A DNA stretch of 64,000 nt, from NCBI GenBank assembly GCA_001414485.1, contig LLEY01000172.1, positions 1-64,000 of the forward strand. The letters are read 5' to 3'. Under the pieces are notes generated by a model. It ran no database searches, was not told the origin of the DNA, and saw only the letters and a list, made by a program, of their open reading frames with translations. Shown one piece after another: positions 56,839 to 64,000 of this stretch (within the stretch, counting starts at the first letter, position 1; each line of letters opens with the position of its first letter). A program made the translations under genes and the position numbers. This DNA is from Calycina herbarum. Taxonomy: Eukaryota; Ascomycota; Leotiomycetes; Helotiales; Pezizellaceae.

Positions 56839-58735
56839 TTTTTTGTTTTGTTTTGGTATTAATTTCATATGTATGTTGTACTTTGTTCACTTGTTGTGGA
56901 AGTGATCAGTTATAATCTTACTTTGGAGTATTTGTAGTATGTCGAGTGACTTTGACACTTGAACTTAATTGTTCGAGAAGGCTAGATAAATCGAGTTGCT
57001 AGAAGAAGGTTTCAGAGTTCTTAAAGAATGGTGAATGAAACACTTCTCCGAGAGATATTCTTTTACTATAGATATTCGAGAAATTTTAGAGTAATTGAAT
57101 CAAGAGAGTTAAAACCCCCATCATAAAATTTGATTGTGCTAGATACTTGTTTGAATAACAGTCGTTGGAAAGAATTGTCATACAGAGGTTAGAATAATTA
57201 CATTCTATATAAGTGTTCGGCGAGTTTTGTATACATCTAGAGAAAAATAGTTCAGTCACGATGTCGCGTCTTGTAACAACAATGTAACAACAAAGTAAAC
57301 TCAGAATAATCATCACGATATGAATCCTTCTCATTCATACAAACACGAGAGCTTTTGCGGCAGCTGAGTAATAAGAATAAGGCTGCAAGCAAGCAGAACG
57401 AGAATTCTAGACTGGTGAAGAGGTGAAGCTAGCTAGGGCAGAACTATCCCCCCTTATTATTGGCATGGCGAAGAAAAGAAACAAAGCCTGCGGAGTTTGA
57501 ACTGATGGCTGCAAAACAATGAATTCAATCCGAGGTTTCACCATACTACTGCATGTCTTGACTCATATTCTTGTCTTTGATGTGAGAGTTTTTGTCATCG
57601 TTCTACGTACAACTTCCAGAGGGGAAGTTGCACTGAAGGGCCTCAAAGAACCAGGATAACTACACGAGAATGTTCAGGATGATGGAGACAAAGCTAGAAA
57701 CATTCTGGTACAGTATATCTCGATCTTCGAGCATGAAATATTTTAGATGACGAAGACTCTCACATCTCAGCAACAAGGCAACGACATAAAGTGATCAAAT
57801 GCAGAGACCCGAATCTTGGTACTGGCGCAAAAATAGTTTGGTAAATATGGCTGGCTGTATGCAAGCTGCAAGTCTCCGAAGCTTAATCAATAAGAACAAA
57901 AGAACTGGTTCGTGCATGTATGGCTGACACAATGGTGACAAAAGATTGATGCGAGAAGGATGTCTGATATAACCGTTAATACTCGTGATATGGAACAATA
58001 GAACCCTGGAAGCTGACGAAAATGTTGAATAGAGGCTGTTTCCAGCTTTGGTGTCTTTGATAGGCCTTCCCAGCTTCCACCAAAGGGAGGTCGCCAGTTC
58101 ACCGCCTATTACCATGGGAACACTAGCCTAGCTTCCTGGAACAATTGTGCAGTGACAGGATGCATAGGCGGACTTGGCGCTGGATTTGAGGTATGGAGTT
58201 GCCTTCCGTTGCAACGCAGGATTGTGAATCAATCTAAGTCGAGTTTGTTTATATTTGGAGTTGAAATTGAAACATTTCTTAAGTTGGACCCCTGTCTCTC
58301 TCTTTTAAGCCTGCCTTGGAGATTGAATGTTCTGGTCACCACCACAACGCCGCTCGCTTGATTTTTAGCGTAGCGTAACCCAACCCATTTTCTTTGGGCT
58401 GCAGTGGAGGGCATCATAACTAACATCATCCCGAGTCACTACAACACCACAACACCACCACCGCATTCACACTCACACGCACACTCACGCTCCCTCAACC
58501 TACCACTACCCGCACACGCTGCCACCGCTCTCCAACACCCTCTCCGTGGATTGCATCGCACCTAGGAAAATGAACGTGCTGCTTCAGCCAACGCATGCCT
58601 TTTCAGAGTTCCCTTCGCACTACGACGCACGCAACCCCAGTAGGCCCCCTCCCACAATAATTGTCACGGCCCAAAGCTTGAAAACTGACCATTTCTCCTC
58701 TCCTCACAGTCTCTCCTCTTACCACAACTTCAAGA
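56839..58735. other. Intergenic region right of the hAT element and STS1 upstream region
   Basis: No gene supported. The last 350 bp before STS1 are C/A-rich (CACCAC, CACTCACAC tracts), typical of a fungal pyrimidine/CA-rich 5' leader. Confidence 0.45.
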
Positions 58736-59563
58736 ATGGCCACACGAAAGCGAAAAGCTGAAGACGATGGCTACGATGAGCACATGTCCATCTCGCCCCA
58801 GACCTCCCCCGCTCTCGCTCCTCGCAGCATCGCTCGACCCTCGAAGAAAGTAAGAGCCAACGAGGTCTCCGGTCGTCCTCTCGCCCTCCCTCGACTGCTC
58901 GAAACCCTAGATGCTCAGTCATTACGATCCGTCCTTCAAACCATATGTGAACGTCATCCCCAGATCGGTGCGGAAGTGGTTTCGTCAGCACCTCGACCCT
59001 CGGTAGCGGCAACCCTCGATGTTTTGGCACAATACCAGGAGAAGTTACGAGAAGCCTTTCCTTTCGGCGGCAACACTGGTTCCGACTATGCATACAATCG
59101 TGTCAAACAACCTCTGAACGATCTGATCAACGCTTTGACCGACTTTACACCTCATTACCTCCCCCCGAACGAGTCCCAAACTACCGTATCCCTCAACTTC
59201 CTCGATAGCGCCACCAAGGTTGTTCACGAACTTCCTGATTGGGATAGTCATTCTCACAAGCACCACAAGGACAACGCATACGACGAGATCTCGAGAGCGT
59301 GGGCCATGGTTATTAGCGAAGCTTCAAAGAAAGGTGGTGGATTCCAGCTACATTCCGGTGGATGGGATCAAAGACTCGCAAAACATAACGACCAAAGTGG
59401 AGGACGTATGCAGGTCGCTGTCAACGCACTCGGCTCGAATCTGGGCTGGATGGGAGGAAACTTGAACTCAAACACCGTGGGCTCAGGCGATCGGGAATCT
59501 ATTCGCAATCAACTCTTGTCCGGAAGCTATGGTACAAACTTGCCAGTGGGTGTTGGATGGTAA
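58736..59563 (+). CDS. STS1: STS1/Cut8: nuclear proteasome tethering factor
   Basis: Sts1 (Cut8 in fission yeast) anchors the 26S proteasome at the nucleus (family knowledge). It is a single exon of 275 codons. The N-terminus MATRKRKAEDDG is basic, and together with ARPSKKVRANE forms a likely nuclear localisation region. The conserved core runs from about 45 to 220: LLETLDAQSLRSVLQTICERHP, DVLAQYQEKLREAFPFGG, YAYNRVKQPLNDLINALTDF, PHYLPPNE, FLDSATKVVHELPDW and ISRAWAMVISEASKKGGG. Length and order fit filamentous-fungal orthologues. The start follows a C/T-rich leader and is the only in-frame Met upstream of the core. Confidence 0.93.
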   Translation: MATRKRKAEDDGYDEHMSISPQTSPALAPRSIARPSKKVRANEVSGRPLALPRLLETLDAQSLRSVLQTICERHPQIGAEVVSSAPRPSVAATLDVLAQYQEKLREAFPFGGNTGSDYAYNRVKQPLNDLINALTDFTPHYLPPNESQTTVSLNFLDSATKVVHELPDWDSHSHKHHKDNAYDEISRAWAMVISEASKKGGGFQLHSGGWDQRLAKHNDQSGGRMQVAVNALGSNLGWMGGNLNSNTVGSGDRESIRNQLLSGSYGTNLPVGVGW

Positions 59564-60687
59564 ATATGGTCGAGGGAAAGCATTTGTACGCCAGGGGTAT
59601 ATGGCCACAGTCAATAAGGGAAGGCACGCCATGCATGGGGAGAGGAGATTGTTATTTTGAACGGTATAGAGGTAGTAGCTACACGGCGTCTTGATTTTAA
59701 GATACCTGTCATTGGGCCGTATCAGACACGATTACGACGATTTTCTTACGACAATCCGCACACCACGATTCTTTTGCTTGAGCATGCATGTTTGGGAGTT
59801 TTGGGGTCTGGGTAGCTTGGGAGGGCATCCTTTCTTATTTTATTTTACTATTGCATTTGGGCCGGGAGGCAAAGTAATGTCTGGCGTACACTCTTTTTTA
59901 TTGCAGCGATCATAAGTCTCATTCGGCGTATTGCATCCTTCTGTTAGGTGGACTGGTGAATTTACATGTAATTTTCTTCTCCTAATAAAAATGCCCAACT
60001 CTCAGGTTGTGAGTGGTTTAAGGCTACAGATACTCGACTCCCCTCTTTTTCTGTTTTCTCATTTCTATATATATACGAGTGATTGAGTCCTTCGTCTAGT
60101 AATTTCGGTAGCAAAATTACGAATCCCACTTTCTTTTTAGGTGTAACCTTAAGTTAAACCCCGGAAATATTAATATGACAAGTGATGACGGGTTTGTGCT
60201 TCCCAAGCTGTCCCTGGATAGCGGCAAGGCTGGCATCAATGTCCTGATCTGTAAGGCACAATGTAAACAAAGAGTTTTGGATTGTTCGAACGATCCAAGT
60301 AAATCTCCAAGTAAATCTCCAAGTAAATCCGAGAAACTGCTCTCGAGTAAAAGCCATGATACTTGTACTTTGCTATGAAGTGCCGCTTTCTTGTTAGATG
60401 GTGTTGAAAATGTCTTTCAAATGATAGCGTCTCATTGGCTAGACTGAATGCGGAGAAGGGTTAACGCCACTGCCTTGCGAGTTCTCCCACCATTTATGCA
60501 GCCTCGCAGCTTTTTTAAGACTCACATGCACCACGAAAATTCTTATTTCTAAGTCTCGTGCAATCAAACAATTTTCTGGTGAGTACAAGTACCTTCTCTC
60601 TTCCAATTTCCAATCAATTCCAGTTGTTGAAACAATTCAATTGATTCAATTGTCCCCAAACTGATCATTGAACCACAGCCTTCCATC
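59564..60687. other. Intergenic region between STS1 and ARG3
   Basis: It holds the STS1 3' flank and the ARG3 upstream region. A 12-bp unit (AAGTAAATCTCC-like) is repeated about three times at 60296-60331. A 67-codon frame at 60175-60378 includes this repeat and is not supported as a gene. Confidence 0.45.
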
Positions 60688-61743
60688 ATGCGACCCTCAA
60701 CCACCCTCCGCCCCGCACGTAGTGCTCTACAACAGCTCCAAAAACGAACATATTCCACTCCTACAGCCAAACCTCGCCATCTCCTCAGTATCGCAGACCT
60801 CACCCCCACCGAATTCACCTCCCTCGTTCTCAATGCCTCCTCCCATAAAGCTGCAATCAAGGCCGGAACTACACCAGCTGGTCTGAAGGATACACTCAAT
60901 GGCAAGACCATCGCAATGATGTTTAGCAAACGAAGTACTCGTACACGAGTCTCTACCGAAGCAGCAATTACAACCATGGGCGGCCACCCAATGTTCCTAG
61001 GTTCAGGAGATATCCAACTCGGCGTCAATGAGTCACTCTACGATACCTCAGTAGTCATCTCCTCCATGGTCTCAGCAATGGTAGCACGAGTAGGAGAACA
61101 TCACGAAGTTGCAGGTTTGGCAGAACATAGTAGTGTCCCAGTCATCAACGCCCTATCCAACGATTTCCATCCTCTCCAAACGATCGCTGATTTCCTCACC
61201 ATCCACGAAGTGTTGGGAAATAAGTCAGGAAAGGGACTTGGCGTTGAAGGCTTAAAGATTGCTTGGGTAGGAGACGCCAATAACGTCCTTTTCGACCTCG
61301 CAATTGCTTGCCAAAAACTAGGTGTGGAAATCTCAGTCGCAACACCAAAAGGCTACTCCATCCCCTCCTCCATGCGCGACCTCATCAACGCCTCCGCCCC
61401 CACGTCTCGCTCCCTCCTCACCGAAACCAATGTCCCCGAAGAAGCAATCAAGAACGCAGATATCCTCGTCACAGACACATGGATTTCTATGGGCCAAGAA
61501 GAGGAATCTGCGCGTCGTCTGAAAGCATTTGCGGGATATCAGATTACGGAGGAGCTGGCGAAGAGGGGGGGTGCGAATAAGGGGTGGAAGTTTATGCATT
61601 GCTTGCCTAGACATCAGGATGAGGTTGATGATGGGGTCTTCTATGGGGAGAGGAGTTTGGTATTTCCCGAGGCGGAGAATAGGCTTTGGGCTGCTATTAG
61701 TGCTATCGAGGGGTTTGTTGTTAAGAAGGGGGTGCTTGTTTGA
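60688..61743 (+). CDS. ARG3: Ornithine carbamoyltransferase, mitochondrial
   Basis: The enzyme converts ornithine and carbamoyl phosphate to citrulline in arginine synthesis, in the mitochondrion of filamentous fungi (N. crassa arg-12, yeast ARG3). It is a single exon of 351 residues. The first 30 residues are an Arg/Ser/Thr-rich transit peptide (MRPSTTLRPARSALQQLQKR). The carbamoyl-phosphate motif STRT lies at 83-86, HPLQ at 161-164, the ornithine-binding DTWISMGQ at 263-270 and HCLP at 304-307. All key residues are present. Codon choice changes from C-rich to G-rich after about 61500 without loss of frame. A short sequence resembling codons 132-148 recurs 1.9 kb downstream. Confidence 0.95.
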   Translation: MRPSTTLRPARSALQQLQKRTYSTPTAKPRHLLSIADLTPTEFTSLVLNASSHKAAIKAGTTPAGLKDTLNGKTIAMMFSKRSTRTRVSTEAAITTMGGHPMFLGSGDIQLGVNESLYDTSVVISSMVSAMVARVGEHHEVAGLAEHSSVPVINALSNDFHPLQTIADFLTIHEVLGNKSGKGLGVEGLKIAWVGDANNVLFDLAIACQKLGVEISVATPKGYSIPSSMRDLINASAPTSRSLLTETNVPEEAIKNADILVTDTWISMGQEEESARRLKAFAGYQITEELAKRGGANKGWKFMHCLPRHQDEVDDGVFYGERSLVFPEAENRLWAAISAIEGFVVKKGVLV

Positions 61744-62053
61744 AAAATGCCGTATACCAGAAATATGTACATGAACTTGGCGTTGGGGTTGGGAAAAGGG
61801 ACATAGTTTGCAAGGTAATAAAAAATTTGGACTATTTTTGAGGGTTTTTTTTTAGGTGCATATTTGTTTTTCTGAAAAGAAATTTGGTCATTGCTCTCTG
61901 TACAGCCTCTCGCGGTGGACATCAAAACCAGCAGTAAATAAAGAACCTCTTGTTCGACGTTACGGTACTAATTTGGAACTTGATTGTTTTCAAACCTATG
62001 GGCGAATAGTCCCCAATTATTCTACGTGCTTGGGATAATTTACTTGTATTACC

Positions 62054-62140
62054 CTAATGAGTTGGAATAATGAGGGCTGGGTAGGCAGGTACGAATCTAA
62101 AATATTTGCTGCTACTTTTAATGTCTATCGCGAGACTCTG
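62054..62140 (+). repeat. Additional copy of the palindrome arm
   Basis: GAGTTGGAATAATGAGGGC, then GGTAGGCAGGTACGA and ATATTTGCTGCTACTTTTA, corresponds to 63459-63535 on the same strand and to about 63265-63335 on the opposite strand. It is the third copy of a small repeat family in this 2-kb region. Confidence 0.55.
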
Positions 62141-62978
62141 CTTGTATTGTTAATCGAGATCATCTGGAAATAGTAATTCTCTTATTCCATTTACATCATC
62201 TCGAATGTTACTCAATTTTCTTGGATTGGTTTTATATAATTCTAGGTAAAGTTGGTGTCACAGAGCAATGACCCGAAAGCCTAACTCTGGAGGTTTGTAA
62301 AGGCTCAGGAGTGGGGAGAAGACTCCTTGGGTTGGAGATCCAAGAGGAAAAAATTGAGGCGATTGGTTGTTTTCTCCAAAGTTTTTGGTCAAGCGTGTAT
62401 GTTGGGAAAAATTCATTTCGGTCGTGGAGCTACAAAGTCGTGCCTTCCCTACCCTGCGTGTCGGTAGACAAAACTCGGCTCCCATCGCTCCTGTCCTCTC
62501 GGAACTCGAGTAAGACTAGAAGTTTCTTTGAGTTCCTGGGTTGTAACACAGGGTTTGAGAAGGCACGACTCCCCATCTCCGGTCTAGGTTGCTTCTGGTC
62601 TCATGAGTTTGTTTCTTTATTGATACTCTTAAAAAGCTTTCATATCCTTCCTCTCTTAAACCTGGTAAGAAAATGGGGTTCAAACAACGAAAGTTACAGA
62701 GGGAAAGCAATCAATTCTTGAATTGTTATAAGTTCAGAGGTTGTAAGGAAATTCAAGGAAATTGTTTCTCTTGGGGGTCTTTCGCAGCTTTTATTGATGC
62801 GGTGGGTTTAACTGCAACCAGCCTTATTTAGATGTTGTTTTCTTGTTCCTTGCTTGACAACTTGAAATACATCTCACGTCTTCAATTTGCAGTCAATTTG
62901 AGAAGCAGTCTGTGTTGGCATTGGCCTGGGTAACGATAGGTACCGCACCGTGCCAGGTCTGCTCTATCGTCTCGCACG

Positions 62979-63040
62979 CGTGGTACGAGTAAGAGGGGAC
63001 CACCAAGTCGTAGGTTTTGGCAGAACACAGAACTCCCACC
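62979..63040 (+). pseudogene. Short fragment resembling the ARG3 coding sequence
   Basis: The string GTGGTACGAGTAAGAGG...GTTTTGGCAGAACACAG matches ARG3 61081-61132 (GTAGCACGAGTAGGAG...GTTTGGCAGAACATAG) with about three-quarters identity over roughly 50 bases, including small gaps. It is on the same strand, 1.9 kb downstream. It may be a remnant of a partial tandem duplication, but the match is short and could be fortuitous. Confidence 0.35.
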
Positions 63041-63282
63041 TTACGTTCGCGTTAAGTTAGATTTCCAGGGTCCAGATCTTGTTGTGGTACAAGGGAAGGA
63101 GCGACCTAGGTAAGTCTAGTTTGCAGTGGTCTCGTCTCGGGGTGGAGTCAAGGTCAATTGAGGGAAGGGACGATCTCGTCCTCAAGCCTGGTCCTTCTCC
63201 AAGATGCTAGCGATGCACGAACTTTTAGGGTTGCTCTTGCCTTGGAAGTTTCAGAATCACAAGTTTGCGGTGGACTGTGAAA

Positions 63283-63520
63283 GTGGCAGTAAATACTTCA
63301 GCTCGTACCTGCCTACCTCTCTCGTTGTTCCAAATATCTAGGGCATTCAAGGTAATTAACCTAAATACTTGGGACATTTTACAATATTTCTCTAGATCAT
63401 TTAGGACAATGAAGTTCAATTGTCCTAAGTATCTAGGTTAATTAGCCTGAGTTCTTCTAGAGGGTTGGAGCAACGAGAATGCGGTACCTAGATATTTACT
63501 GCTGCTTTTATTGTCCACCA
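63283..63520. repeat. Long imperfect hairpin (MITE-like palindrome)
   Basis: The centre is TTAGGACAAT-gaagttc-AATTGTCCTAA at 63401-63428. Flanking arms pair over about 100 bases: TAATTAACCTAAATACTTGGGACA on the left against TGTCCTAAGTATCTAGGTTAATTA on the right, and further out CAGTAAATA...CTCGTTGTTCCAA against TTGGAGCAACGAG...TATTTACTGCTG. The outer arm also occurs singly at 62054-62140. No coding capacity is present. Confidence 0.6.
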
Positions 63521-64000
63521 GGAGACAAGCCACCTAGATTTTGAGTGTAGAGTATTGTTCTTCCAAAGATCCTGGTGGGTAGAATGTAATTGCCAATATT
63601 TTGAAGAAACTGGGAGAGTTGTTTTTGCTTGTTCGAGGGCGTTGGGTATTTGGAAAATAGTCATTCTGGTTTTTATTGTTTGGATTCTTTCTTTTGGGGT
63701 GGTTTAAGGTAATTCTAAGAGAGAAAAGTTGGGGGATTCCAGAAATTCGGTTTCCGGTTGTGCGAGAGGGAAAAGGAAAGGGAGTTTATACTCTGATGGG
63801 GACCAGACCAGGGATTGTGCCTTCCCTTTTCGTTCCCACATGATGCGTAGAGTCGAGGTTAAGGTAGGGAGCGATCTGGAGCGCCTGTCTTCAGAGGAGG
63901 TTCAGGTGGCTGAGAGCAACGTGGGAAGGAACTGGCGATGATAGCAAGCTCACATAGGGATTTTGGTTGTCCGAACTTCTTTTTTTTGAATAATTAGAGA

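Larger units (their letters stand above)
61744..64000. other. Gene-free right end with palindromic repeats
   Basis: No gene is supported; frames such as 62311-62721 lie in repeat-like DNA. The region contains related repeat copies at about 62054-62140, 63265-63335 and 63459-63535, a long hairpin at 63283-63520, and a fragment similar to ARG3 at 62979-63040. The phrase GTGCCTTCCC(T) and its inverse GGCACGACTCCCC also recur between 62440 and 63830. Confidence 0.5.

Noticed and set aside
60175..60378. 67-codon frame upstream of ARG3 as an upstream regulatory peptide
   Set aside because: The arginine attenuator peptide is known from the small subunit of carbamoyl-phosphate synthetase genes, not this enzyme, and this frame contains a tandem repeat and ends 300 bp before the start.
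62311..62721. 136-codon plus frame
   Set aside because: It lies in repeat-like sequence with inverted GGCACGA/TCGTGCC pairs and has no motif or homologue that I recognise.
1..64000. CRISPR arrays, bacterial operons or ribosome-binding sites
   Set aside because: The window is fungal: spliceosomal introns occur throughout. No regularly spaced repeat arrays were seen.

Overview
The window looks like chromosomal DNA of a filamentous ascomycete (Pezizomycotina, most likely Leotiomycetes). The placement is inference. It rests on short introns with GTAAGT-type donors and CTAAC/CTGAC branch points, on transposon relics decayed by C-to-T mutation as expected of RIP, and on a secreted GH131-CBM1 enzyme of the kind found in plant-associated fungi. 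There is no operon structure, and large gene-poor stretches alternate with compact housekeeping blocks.

Layout. 1-560 is ordinary DNA with no gene seen. 565-4260 is a RIP-decayed Ty3/Gypsy gag-pol relic on the minus strand, cut off abruptly at about 560; its flank is AT-rich. 7471-15497 holds a divergent pair: SLY1 (ER-Golgi SM protein, minus) and a PNUTS/Ppn1-like PP1 regulator (plus). 15.5-20.2 kb is gene-poor and contains a possible 1.07 kb insertion bounded by 14-bp direct repeats. 20211-21396 is a secreted GH131-CBM1 glucanase. 23138-27095 is one large fungal regulator gene whose two exons are separated by an unusual 1.58-kb intron. 27.3-33.7 kb has no gene I can support. 33740-36324 is a tandem cluster of three related small membrane-protein genes in different states of decay, bracketed by an imperfect inverted repeat; a small putative helix-turn-helix protein lies next to it. 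39731-52630 is a compact block: RTF1, COQ7, SPO14 phospholipase D, an alpha/beta hydrolase and a DUF218-like protein. 53345-56830 is a complete hAT transposon with an 8-bp target duplication and a RIP-inactivated transposase. 58736-61743 holds STS1/cut8 and ornithine carbamoyltransferase. The last 2.2 kb contains palindromic repeats and a short fragment resembling the ornithine carbamoyltransferase gene.

The conserved genes serve separate housekeeping roles (vesicle fusion, Pol II transcription, ubiquinone, phosphatidic acid, proteasome localisation, arginine) and do not form one pathway. Two chromatin/transcription-linked genes (PNUTS-like and RTF1) are present but 24 kb apart. The most novel material is the small-protein cluster at 33.7-36.3 kb, the long-intron regulator, and the repeat families at 62-63.5 kb that share a motif with an intron of SLY1. 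Splice sites were worked out by eye from donor/acceptor sequence and reading phase. Every multi-exon gene model given below as intact (all except the decayed copies and relics) sums to a whole number of codons.
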